From the NCBI GenBank assembly GCA_922989275.2, contig OV277866.1, positions 58,457,246 to 58,521,245 of the forward strand: a stretch of 64,000 nt of DNA, given 5' to 3'. This DNA is from Gari tellinella (Eukaryota; Mollusca; Bivalvia; Cardiida; Psammobiidae). A program made the position numbers and the translations under genes. This document shows, in pieces, positions 54,084 to 63,910 of the stretch (its first letter is position 1; every line of letters starts with the position of its first letter). The notes below the pieces were generated by a model. It was not told the origin of the DNA and ran no database searches. It saw only the letters and a list, made by a program, of their open reading frames with translations.

Positions 54084-54287
54084 CCTTTCGATGTCAAATT
54101 AATCGTGAGGTTTTTACCACTTCACCGCTTTATTGTCGTCTGCTTAACTATTCTTGTTTGCAAGATCGTTTGAAGTAAGATTCAATGTTGCATGACTTAT
54201 GAACAGTCGATACTAGTGTCAAACAGTTCTGTTCAGGTGCCAAACTGTTTGTAATGTCGACTTTATGCGACTTCGGCGCCGAAAAGT
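54084..54287. mobile_element. MITE family H, copy H2, core collapsed
   Basis: Matches H1 over CTTTATTGTCGTCTGCTTAA and CGACTTTATGCGACTTCGGC. The core is reduced to GTCAAACAGTTCTGTTCAGG and CCAAACTGTTTG. Confidence 0.7.
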
Positions 54288-54354
54288 TTAAAACTGTTTT
54301 CCGTACTTTTGTTTCAAATTTAGGCCATGACTTTTGAAGGTAAATATTTGTGTC

Positions 54355-54420
54355 AAACAGTTCAGATCCAGAGCTGACGCTGCATTACCCAGCGTCTGTT
54401 TCAGATCAGACAGTTCGTTG
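54355..54420. repeat. Core palindrome 1, diverged
   Basis: GTCAAACAGTTCAGATCCAG and GCTGCATTACCCAGCG with a drifted right arm. Confidence 0.6.
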
Positions 54421-54544
54421 TGTAACTGCAACGGTATATGTGGTAAAGGGGTAAACATGCTTACATTGTGAGATGCAGTAGGATGTCAATGTAAGTCTGG
54501 TGCATGATCTGAATATTAATAAATAATATTTTTAATCACTTTCT

Positions 54545-54930
54545 ATTAGAGAGAGACAGAGACATGGAGAAAGAGGGACAGAGAGAGAGGGGGGGCGGAT
54601 AGAGACACAGAGACGGAGACACAGATACAGAGACAGTGAGACCGAGACAGAGAGAGACATAGAGAGAGACAGGCATACAGAATGAGAGAGAGAGAGAGAG
54701 AGGGGACAGACATACATACAGATACATACATGTATATACAGACACAGAGATAGATGTGGACACTTAGAGAGACACAGAACACTGACAGAGAAATAGAGAG
54801 AGAGAGAGAGAGAAAAGAGGACAGAGCCAGACAGACAGAGGAAGACTGAGACGGTGAGACTCAGAGAGACAGAGAGAGAGAGAGAGAGAGAGTCAGGGAG
54901 TCACAGAGAGAGTCAGAGATACAGAAATAT
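54545..54930. repeat. GA-rich simple repeat
   Basis: Purine-rich GAGA and GACAGA repeats over almost 400 bp. The long Ser/Leu-rich frames on the minus strand are translations of this repeat. Confidence 0.95.
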
Positions 54931-55610
54931 ATGTATTGTAACCATGGTGATGAGACTCAAATAAACAAATATATCTATATAGACGGAGAGAGGGTGTCAG
55001 AGAGGGCAAAGAGAAATTCAAGCAAACAAACAGACCGACAGTTTTTAAGAGTGAAAGTAATTGCAATCTTTTGGAAAAGGGAAGGCTTGTTAAAAAAAAA
55101 ATAGAAATGCAGAATGCTCATGCAAGAGCATTTAAATGTCAGTAGATATCCGTGCATGCTTAATAAAGCTTGCATAGATCTATATGGCTTTATTGGATCT
55201 AAATTTAGCGCCATGATTTGATGGTTACCTGCATATTAATTGATGGTAATTAGATTAACTTATGAATTATGACTTAAAAGGGGTAAACAAGTCACGCTCG
55301 TTTTACTTTCAGGAATTGATTATCGATCGACAATAATCATCTATCTATATATCTAATTATACTGCATCACCCTCGTATAGTGAGTATTACGTGCAGCTGT
55401 GCGTCAGAGCAGATTAATAAGAAAAAAAAGTAAAAGTAATAAAGAACAGGATAATTTACAGTTAAATGTATTGTTCTTGGTTAGCAAGAGGACCTATTGA
55501 CAGTTTAAAACAAGACCCAGTATATCCTACATGGATCAAAACAGTTTGTACATGTACGTACTAAATTTTGAAAAGATGAAAGTAGACAGCATTATATTAA
55601 TTTACGATAC

Positions 55611-55835
55611 ATGTATTACAGGCATTGGGTTTTGAACTGCATCGCGTTATAAGTGATATCAATTATGAGCGTCGCTAACCATGTCGAACTTGGAACTGTT
55701 CTCTAGGGATATGTTATGATATGTATTACAGGCATTGGGTTTTGAACTGTACCGCGTTATACGTGATGGCAATTATGAGCGTCGCTAACCGTGTCGAACT
55801 TTGTGCTTAACTATTCTCTAGAGATGTTCTTACCC
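55611..55835. repeat. 110-bp tandem duplication
   Basis: ATGTATTACAGGCATTGGGT starts at 55611 and 55721. The two copies differ at about ten positions and by a short insertion. Confidence 0.85.
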
Positions 55836-55993
55836 ATAACAGCTATTTAGACCTAATGTGGTTTTATTTACTAAAATGAACGCGTCTGTGCTGAAACAGT
55901 TATTTTATTTACACACAGCTTGGAGTTAGGTTGGATCACGAGAGACCCAGCGGCGGATCAGACTCCATCGTGTTTGCCACTCCGGCAGAAATA

Positions 55994-56198
55994 CAGTAGA
56001 ACCTCTCTATTACGACCACTAAAAAGAAGGCTAATTGTCTGTATAAAATACAGGTGACAGCTTAAAGCAATGTGAAAGTGAAACAGAAAGCTCCTATAGG
56101 AGCTTTCTGTTTCACTTTCACGTTGCTTTAAGCAGTCACCTGTCTTAAACGACTAATATTTGACACAATTAAGTGGTCGTAATAGAGAGGTTCTACTG
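55994..56198. mobile_element. MITE family E, copy E12, best preserved
   Basis: TA flanks on both sides. Ends CAGTAGAACCTCTCTATTAC and its complement. The core AGAAAGCTCCTATAGGAGCT is a perfect palindrome. Very close to E4. Confidence 0.93.
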
Positions 56199-56275
56199 TA
56201 GATTATTGCAAAGACTTCAAAAAAGTGTGATTTTGTACATTTTATTGAATGACGTTTGCGTTCCATTTCGTTTAA

Positions 56276-56457
56276 CTCTTTCATTGCCAATGGCGCCAAA
56301 AAGCGACTTTGCAAACAGTGTTAATCCTGATCAGACGCCGCCTTACGCTGTTTAACACTCGTATCGACATTTCCGCAGTCAAATCAGTCCTTAATCTGAC
56401 TTTAAAATTATTGTAGACGGCACTACCAATGGAGGCGCTATTTTGGCGGTTAGAGGG
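56276..56457. mobile_element. H/I-like MITE with one-armed core
   Basis: TTAA before the left end; CTCTTTCATTGCCAATGG and TTGGCGGTTAGAGGG ends. The core reads GCAAACAGTGTTAATCCTGA up to GCCGCC and then jumps to GTTTAACACTCG. Confidence 0.65.
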
Positions 56458-56802
56458 TTGAAGCAGACATTAAAAATTGACAGGGAAAGAGTTAAACTGA
56501 AAAAAATAATTGTATATCAGTCACCACGAAAAAAGCCCGAAACATTCTGTCCTTGCAGTTGACGTCTGTACTTTTCTTCCATCTAATGCCAAATATATAC
56601 ATATATATAAAGTATTCACTGTTTGTCAATGTATTTAATTTGAAGACGTGGACATGATAGTATTATGTACTGAAGATTTCACTCTATTGATGCGTTTGTT
56701 TTTATACAAGCGAACAATACATGTATTTACACAAGTGTTTGATTAAGTTCTTAACCCTTTGACTGTTATGAGCCTATATTGACATCTTGTAAACAGTGAA
56801 GA

Positions 56803-57030
56803 CTAAATCCGAAACTTTAATGCTTGAGTTAATTCCAAGAATTTAACGTTAGTGTTAAATCCAAAAACTTAACGTTGACGCTAATTGCGAAAACTAAAGT
56901 TGGAGCTTAATTCAAAACACAAACATTGAAGCTAATTCAAAAAGCTTAGATCTGGAGCCAATTAAAAACACGATGGGTCTCTGTAAGAAGAACTTTACCG
57001 AATGAGCTAATTCAAATAACTTAACGTTCA
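56803..57030. repeat. Degenerate 26-bp tandem repeat
   Basis: Units such as GCTAATTCAAAAACTTAACG recur with period about 26 for seven or eight turns, with many substitutions. Confidence 0.7.
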
Positions 57031-57296
57031 AGTTTTTGACGGCATCATCAACGCCGACTTAAAGCAATAATTTTGTCTCGTGGTGAGGTTAAAGTGACGT
57101 TTTCATCTTCTGGTAACATACCATACCGACGCATTTATGTACAACATCAAACATTTTTGTGATCACCCAAAAGTAAGAAATGTTTTGGTATGTTTAAGAC
57201 GGATGGCCATTTAAAGTTTTGATTAAAGTAAAGCAGAAAGTACCATTGGGCGATTTTCTGTATATTCATTCTCCATTAAACACCCGTCTGCTGTTT

Positions 57297-57541
57297 AATG
57301 AATCCATTATTCCAAAAATACGGCTTTTACGCCTTTAAATATTCCTCCGTTGAGGAAAATAGTTCTATTTATACTGTCATAAATATGCTCTATATAAGAA
57401 AGTTCCCATACCCTAGCAGATTGAAGCTTAAATCAGACTGAAAGTAAAGCAGAGTGCGCCTAAAAGGCACAATGCTTTTTTCGGAACCTGCTTTTAGCAG
57501 TCACACGCCTTCAAAAAAGAAACAGACTTTAGGGTAATGGG
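57297..57541. mobile_element. MITE family D, copy D7, decayed
   Basis: Right TTAA at 57542-57545. Core palindrome 2 is strongly mutated (AGAGTGCGCCTAAAAGGC). The left end is unclear. Confidence 0.7.
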
Positions 57542-57774
57542 TTAAAGCACCGACTCATCTTCTCTTTAATGGTAGTAAGTACATATGTTTTTGTGCCAAT
57601 ACACTTACTTGTTAGGTCTCTGACTATTCATTATCCATATCCTATCTATGCTCTAATGTCAACATACTGTATATATAACTGAGGCATATATCGCCTCTAG
57701 GTCCATACTCGATATCTCAAACTAGCTTGAATCAAACTTACCAACATTTCTGTACATGAATCTCGATAATCCGA

Positions 57775-57855
57775 GTTCGCGTATATCGAAATCACCCATA
57801 TCTCAAAGTTAAAACGTGGCTCAGCCACGTTGTAACTTTGAGATATGGGTGAGTT
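57775..57855. repeat. Palindrome P14, same family as P10
   Basis: Arms CACCCATATCTCAAAGTTAA with complement around CGTGGCTCAGCCACG, almost perfect. Flanks with TCGATATCTCAAACT and AGGTTCGATTGTA suggest ends of a larger element. Confidence 0.82.
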
Positions 57856-58330
57856 CGAAACAAGTGGGTTTGCGTTACTGAGGTTCGATTGTATTGCTAT
57901 TGGTGCGCATCGTGATACGCCAGAACTGACTCCCAGATCCAAATACTTTGGATCCAAATCAGACGTATTTTAATTCGATTACTAACTAGGCTTACAGGGT
58001 GTTAACGCTATTTTTCTATTCCAGTTTGAAAAAGCAAGCACATTTTCTGAAAGCATATTTGCTGACAACACTTTGAAAGCTGTTTATATGTACCGGAGCA
58101 TCATAAGGATTAACTGCCGAATGCTATTATGACGAAAATCAATAGCACATCATTCATAAGTCCCTCGGTGTCCCATGCTGTTAAGTTAAACACGCTTATA
58201 TATGTTACAACGATACTCTTTTGGTGTCCACCCATACCCCGTGTGTGTAATAGTGTAGACCCAGATCAAATAATGCAGTACAGTGAAACTCACTTATTAT
58301 CAAGTTAGATGAAGTTAGATGTAACGAATA

Positions 58331-58576
58331 CAGTGGAGAATCTGTTATTCTTTCCCAATAAACGCGTTTACGCTAAAACTATTATTTGCAGTGCAAACAG
58401 TTTGGAGCCAGATCAGACGCCGGGTAACCCGGCGTCTGATCAGGCTCCAAACTGTTTGCCACCAAGATAAACAAGAATTATCAGAATTGTCCAAAAGTTG
58501 TTCTTTTCTACGTTTTAGTGCTTTGCGTTTGCGTACGTTTGCGTTTAAACGGGAAAGAATAACAGATTCTCCACTG
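58331..58576 (-). mobile_element. MITE family A, copy A12
   Basis: TA flanks and full length. Outside the TA, a block of about 30 bp (TCAAGTTAGATGAAGTTAGA onward) is present on both sides. Confidence 0.92.
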
Positions 58577-58664
58577 TATCATCAAGTTAGATGAAGTTAG
58601 ATGTAACGAATATTTGATATAACGAAACAACACTTATTCTCCATCTCTAATTAACGTTTATTAA

Positions 58665-58909
58665 CCCTTTCCCTTATAGAAGCGACTTTTAGCACATTCA
58701 TTTTATTCATCCGCTGAAGAAAATAGTTCCAAATTATACCGTAATGAATATGTGTCATATTAAATACTTTCCTTATTCTAGCAGTTAATAGCTTAAAGCA
58801 GGCTGAAAGTAAAGCAGAATGCGCCTTTGGGCGCATTCTGCTTTACTTTCAACCTGCTTTAAGTAGTCACATATCTTCAATACTAGAAACAATGCTATCA
58901 GGTAAAGGG
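58665..58909. mobile_element. MITE family D, copy D6
   Basis: TTAA on both sides (58661-58664, 58910-58913). Core centre GCGCCTTTGGGCGC with long perfect arms. Confidence 0.92.
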
Positions 58910-59017
58910 TTAAGTAAGATAATCTGGTATAACGAAATTTAAATAAAAATGAAAGGAACCCAAGGACTTCGTTAACCCAATTTACGCGATGGATACACAT
59001 TTTTACGCCTTAACCCT

Positions 59018-59162
59018 TATCCTGCTGTACAAAAATGTAATTGTCGTCTGCTTTGAAATTGTCGTCTGCAATATTTGCTAATATAAATTTTGTATAATCT
59101 TTAAGCAAAGAAACTTGAAGACGAACGCAAAAAAGTTTTGATCCAGACCAGACGCCGCGTTA
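59018..59162. mobile_element. MITE remnant, one-armed core (K type)
   Basis: TTAACCCTTATCCTGC start and GAAGACGAACGCAAAAAAG. The core ends at GACGCCGCGTTA, its centre, and TC-rich sequence follows. Confidence 0.6.
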
Positions 59163-59334
59163 TCTCTTTTTTTCTCTATCTCTTTTTTCTGCGTGAATCT
59201 TTACTTATGTCTATTCTTCTTACTTTTCACGATTCTATATACTTTTATGTTAACAGCGTTGAAAGTTAAAAACAAAAATAAAGTATTCACAGTCACAACC
59301 TGCCATCACACTTAAAGCATGATGCAGTCGAGAC

Positions 59335-59470
59335 TCGATACCTCGAACTCGAGTCATTTCGAACATATCCGTGTTTCAGGGTTGACTATGGCTATGCCAC
59401 ATTTTGACATACGGGCAAGTTCGACTTTAGCGAGATCGAATTATCGAACGTCAGCACATGAAATATCAAT
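59335..59470. repeat. Palindrome P15, decayed, P10 family
   Basis: Arms ACCTCGAACTCGAG and TTCGAACATATCCGTGTTTC pair weakly with the right side around ATGGCTATGCCAC. Confidence 0.6.
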
Positions 59471-59692
59471 AAAATCGAGTTCGAAGTTTAGAGTCTTGAC
59501 TGTAAATTGTAATTTATATGAAAAGGAGAAGAATTTATATAAGTTTACCCAAACTTTGATATGTGAAATTGTATGTATTGTCAGTCATGACTGTATCTAT
59601 TTTGAAATAAAATACTGTTTAAACTAAACTGGATCAAAACTGTTTGCAAAAAACAGTGAAGTCGCGACCAGCAGTCAAAGTGTTTTAAACTT

Positions 59693-59815
59693 ATTCCTCA
59701 TTTGAAGAAAATATTTCCAATTTATGCAGTCATTAATATTTACCTTTAGAAATATTTCCTATATCCTAATATATTGTAGCTTTAAGCATTCTGGAAGTAA
59801 AGCAGAATGCACCTT
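59693..59815. mobile_element. D element left part
   Basis: TTCCTCATTTGAAGAAAATA, GCAGTCATTAATATT and GGAAGTAAAGCAGAATGC are recognisable. The copy stops inside the core. Confidence 0.6.
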
Positions 59816-59868
59816 TATATACTGCCAGTAACTGGTGTTCAGCAAAACGTAATTTGCCAAAGGCAATG

Positions 59869-60090
59869 CAGTGGAGAAGATATTATTCTTTCCCCCCAAA
59901 AAACGAATCTATGCTAAAAGTGAAATATCCACTGCAAGCAGTAACCCAGTGTCTGATCAGGTTCCGCATGGTTTGCCACTCAGATAAAAATGAATTGAAA
60001 ATAGATAAAATATGTTGTTTTCTACATTTCATGCATTGCGTTCAAATTTCGTTAACGTTTAAACGGGAAAAGTAACGTACTTTCCCACTG
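59869..60090 (-). mobile_element. MITE family A, copy A14, decayed
   Basis: CAGTGGAGAAGATATTATTC left end and an inverted right end before TA. One core arm is deleted (GCAGTAACCCAGTGTCTGAT). Confidence 0.8.
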
Positions 60091-60172
60091 TATCAATCGG
60101 TGGTTTTCCTTATCAGATACAAATATACGATATAAAGTAAAACAGGTCTTTACCTATGTCGTATTAATTTAA

Positions 60173-60420
60173 TCCTTTCCTCCCTAAAACCTCAAAATGG
60201 ACTATTCTAGTTTTCAATTTAGTCTAGTCCATTTTTGACCTTTTAGGGTTGGTTTTTACCATACATATCAAAATGACAAACAGTGTAGATCCTGATCAGA
60301 GGGCTCCTTAAGGAGCCCGCTGATCAGGGTCTACATTGTTTGCGTAGGGCAAGTGTACTCCTCACATGTACGCTGTGTGCAAATGACGCTTATAACTATG
60401 CATGACTAGGGTTCAAAGAG
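60173..60420. mobile_element. MITE family F, copy F4
   Basis: Left TTAA at 60169-60172. TCCTTTCCTCCCTAAAACCT left and AGGGTTCAAAGAG right. The palindrome GAGGGCTCCTTAAGGAGCCC is intact. Confidence 0.88.
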
Positions 60421-60631
60421 TTATATACTGATAGTCTACTGATAGAGCAAATAGTCTCTCTCATCCATGTATGACATGGCTATATTCCTATCAATTCTGT
60501 TTGATATAGATCTATATTGTCTGCCTAAAACAACACCTGCTTTTGTTCGTTAATTAAAATCTGATTAGCTTCGTATGTACATGTACGAATGGATGGACGG
60601 GTGGATACACGTACAATCAACTCAATCACTA

Positions 60632-61004
60632 CAGTCCCTCTCCCAACATCGGCCCTCCTTACAACGACCCCTCCTTACAACAACCCTTACCGCTGTTTCC
60701 TAAACAAGACAATTATGTCTAACCATTTCTCGGCTGCAATATCGTCAGCTTAAAATTGTCGTCTGCTGTTTTTTCTCAAAGTCACATATATGTACATGAA
60801 ATGGACTTTTTGACAAAAAACATAATGACGATTGACAAACGATTGACAAACAGCTTGAATCAAGCTCACACGCTGCGTTACGTGATGTCTGATTTGGATT
60901 CAAGCTGTTTGCAAATGTAAGTCAGTTTCCCTCCCTATAACAACTCCCTTTGAACAATACACACACTATTTGTCTCCGTTGGGTGTTGTTGTAGAGGGGG
61001 AGCA
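60632..61004. mobile_element. MITE family C, copy C3
   Basis: Starts CAGTCCCTCTCCCAACATC after TA and ends near GTAGAGGGGGAGCA. Carries the core-1 palindrome (60846-60912) and GTCGTCTGCTGTTTTTTCTC as in C1. Confidence 0.82.
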
Positions 61005-61064
61005 TCAGATGATTCCGGGGGCATACAAAATGAAATAATTCAAAGTTCTAATTGCCAGCTTCAA

Positions 61065-61198
61065 TCAAGGTGAACGTAAAACATAAAACTCCTAAAGGAG
61101 CTTTCTGTTTTACGTTCATTTTGCCTTTAGAAGTCATCTGCATTAAAAGCCTGAAACAATACCATAATTTAGTGGTCGTAATAGAGAGGTTTTACAAT
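61065..61198. mobile_element. E element, partial (E13)
   Basis: Core ATAAAACTCCTAAAGGAGCT and the right end TTTAGTGGTCGTAATAGAGA. The left terminal repeat is missing. Confidence 0.75.
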
Positions 61199-61318
61199 AT
61201 TGAAGCAGACGATAATACACCGGTGAAGGGGTTAAAACCTCACATTGGTTTGGCATCGAAAGGGTTAATAATCAATCATAACTTGGCGTTCATTTTGTCT
61301 TTCTAAAGTTGTTCAATA

Positions 61319-61564
61319 CAGTGGAGAATCTGTTATTCTTTCCCGTTTAAACGCAAACGTACGCAAACGCAAAGCACTAAAACGTAGAAAAGAACAACTT
61401 TTGGACAATTCTGATAATTCTTGTTTATCTTGGTGGCAAACAGTTTGAAGCCTGATCAGACGCCGGGTTACCCGGCGTCTGATCTGGCTCCAAACTGTTT
61501 GCACTGCAAATAATAGTTTTAGCGTAAACGCGTTTATTGGGAAAGAATAACAGATTCTCCACTG
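61319..61564 (+). mobile_element. MITE family A, copy A13
   Basis: TA flanks, full length. Core-1 palindrome at 61436-61502. Confidence 0.92.
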
Positions 61565-61582
61565 TACAATATATAGCAAATT

Positions 61583-61700
61583 GACAAACTATGCAGACTC
61601 TGATCAGGGTCTACAATATTTGCAAAGAACAATTGTACTCTTCAATCTACCACATATTTAAATGACGCATACACATGTATGTGAGACTAGGGGATAATGT
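61583..61700. mobile_element. F element, partial
   Basis: GACAAACTATGCAGACTCTG, GATCAGGGTCTACAATATTT and AATTGTACTCTTCAATCTAC match the core and right flank of F. Most of the palindrome centre is gone. Confidence 0.6.
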
Positions 61701-62590
61701 ATCAAAAAAGCTAAAAATCAGATGGCAAATTCACATTTAATTTTGAACTGGGTCATAATAAGTGACAGGTACCCCAAAGGCGTTGATTGACGCTGAACTG
61801 TATTTTGTTGTTGAAAGCAGACCAGTAAATAATAGATCTATTATACACAACATTTGAAAATGAAAGCCGTCATTCCAAGATGTAGTTTTCATTTACATTC
61901 AAATGTAGACATGAACTTATATATTAAAAAAAAACACTTTTAGAATTGTATTTTTTAAGGGATAATACTGATGGAAGGGTAATTGTATTGTAAAAATGAT
62001 ATCATTTATTGATACTACATGAACTTGTAATCCCCATGTCTTGTGTGAAATACGAAGTATTTTTACCATCTCTTCTCGAAAATATTTGGAATTTGTGTCT
62101 TAACTTACAGGTCGGTATATGCGAGAAAATTAAACGACAAATATTCCTGAAAGGTAATTTTTTCCATTCTTACGTAAAATATTAATACTGTTTATGTCAT
62201 GACTATGGCAGATGAAGTGAACATCACAAAAAAGCTTTCACAAGATTTGTATCATATGATGTATAAATTAAAAAAAATGAAGTATTTCTAAGATATCAGT
62301 CATTTTTTCAATACGAATTTACATCATATAACTTAAAAGGTTACATGTTTGTACAAAAAAAACTTTGGCAAAGAAAACCACTTGCTTGTGGGTTTTTTTT
62401 TCATTCAATAATTAAGCAGTTTCAATCCAAACTATGAAGACGTTTCGCCGCGCCTAAATTGAAAACGAAATCACATTTGTCTTCGAAGAACTGTTGGAGA
62501 CATTGATTACGTTATAAAGACCAAACTAAGTTTGGTTTTAAAAGTAATATTGTAAATGGATGTCGGGTGATTCTGATATTACAATGCTCA
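61701..62590. other. No gene; AT-rich unique sequence
   Basis: No supported frame, palindrome or MITE was seen. Confidence 0.45.
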
Positions 62591-62625
62591 ACCTTTCACC
62601 CTCAATGACGTCATAAAACGCATTT

Positions 62626-62692
62626 GCAAACAGGTTTGATCCTGATCAGACGCCGCGTCATGCGGCGTCTGATCAGGACCAAAACTGTTTGC
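62626..62692. repeat. Core palindrome 1, GGTTTGATCC variant
   Basis: Arms GCAAACAGGTTTGATCCTGA around CGCCGCGTCATGCGGCG. It lies in a B- or H-like setting (AATGACGTCATAAAACG before, GACAATAAAACGGTGAAAGA after). No clear ends. Confidence 0.8.
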
Positions 62693-63082
62693 TATTCGCT
62701 TTGAAATTACGTCAGTTATTCTACCCCTTAAATCTAAAAACTTTGGAACGATATTGCAGACAATAATGTTGGAAAAAACGACAATAAAACGGTGAAAGAG
62801 TAAAAATCTCACGATTAAATATGGTAGCCGAAGAGTTAAATGGACAGAGAATCTCTGAATAAAAGTTGTAATGTAGAATTAAAATTAAACTAACATTTGA
62901 AATAAAAGTTTTGACAACATAAATAAGATGTCATACAAAGAAAACAGTACCTTTATATTTACTTTAGTATATATGTTAAATATGTAGCTCCGACCGTGGT
63001 GCAGACCGATGGAATATCTCCAAGCTTCTAAATCATTACCCGTTTGAAACAAATACATTTTGTACATGTACATAGGACGTTA

Positions 63083-63446
63083 CAGTGCCCCCTCTCTACA
63101 ACAACACTTGATGGGAGACAAAGATTGTGTGCGATGTTCGGAGGGAATTGTTATAGGGAGGGACATTGACGTATAGATGTATTTGCAAAAAGCTTGAATC
63201 TAGATCCGACGCCGCGTAACGCGGCGTCTGATCCAGATTCAAACTGTTTGTCACTCTTTGTTATTTTTTTCTGTCAAAATATGCAATATGTGACTTTTAG
63301 AAAAACAGCAGACGACAATTTAAAGCAGACGATATTGCAGGCGTGAAAAATGCTCTAGACATAATTTCTTGTTTGGGAAACAACGGCAAGCATTGTTATA
63401 AGGCGGAAACCGGTGTTCAGAGGGTCGTTATAGGGAGGGATAACTG
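63083..63446. mobile_element. MITE family C, copy C4, complete
   Basis: TA flanks on both sides. Ends CAGTGCCCCCTCTCTACAAC and GTTATAGGGAGGGATAACTG. The core-1 palindrome at 63184-63250 is centred on CGCCGCGTAACGCGGCG. Confidence 0.9.
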
Positions 63447-63646
63447 TACATATAACTGAGATTTCCATAACGCCTGACACACTGGGCGGATTTGTCCTCT
63501 AGTCACGTGTAGCAATCAAGTGAGTATACATATAGGAACCGATAAAAGTGAACAAAGTTAATAACAATGATAACATCAGAATGTACCATTTTAACGTATC
63601 TCTATGCATGCTAGCGGTGGATATATCGACCACCGTGATTGTCTTT

Positions 63647-63713
63647 GCAAACAGTTTGGATCCAGATGAGACGCCGCGTAACACGGCGTCTCATCAGGAT
63701 CCAATCTGTTTGA
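63647..63713. repeat. Core palindrome 1 with I-like flank
   Basis: Arms GCAAACAGTTTGGATCCAGA, centre CGCCGCGTAACACGGCG. A right flank with GCAGACGA motifs twice and GCATGAAAGAGTAAAA suggests a decayed TTAA-type MITE. Confidence 0.78.
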
Positions 63714-63910
63714 CACTCTGACTATGTTTTGAAAAGAAATTTAGAAAATTGTATTTTAAGAACAATAGCAGACGACAAAGGTTGCAGACGAAAGTAATTA
63801 CCAAGCATGAAAGAGTAAAACAAGGCTTGGTGATGAAGTGATTACTATGCAGGGTTAACTCGTCGCTAGAATTCAACGTGTTTAACAAACGATATTATGA
63901 CATGAACACT

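Larger units (their letters stand above)
58275..58980. mobile_element. Outer pogo-like element holding A12 and D6
   Basis: CAGTGAAACTCACTTATTAT on the left and blocks of the type ATAACGAAA (58617, 58930) suggest an older element into which two others inserted. The right end is not placed. Confidence 0.4.

Noticed and set aside
54532..54782. Long Ser/Leu-rich frames on the minus strand
   Set aside because: They are three-frame translations of the GA-rich simple repeat.
7838..61579. Recurring frames with an Arg-rich QIRRRVTRRLIRLQTV motif
   Set aside because: They coincide exactly with A-family MITEs and occur on both strands because the DNA is palindromic. They are translations of the core, not a protein family.
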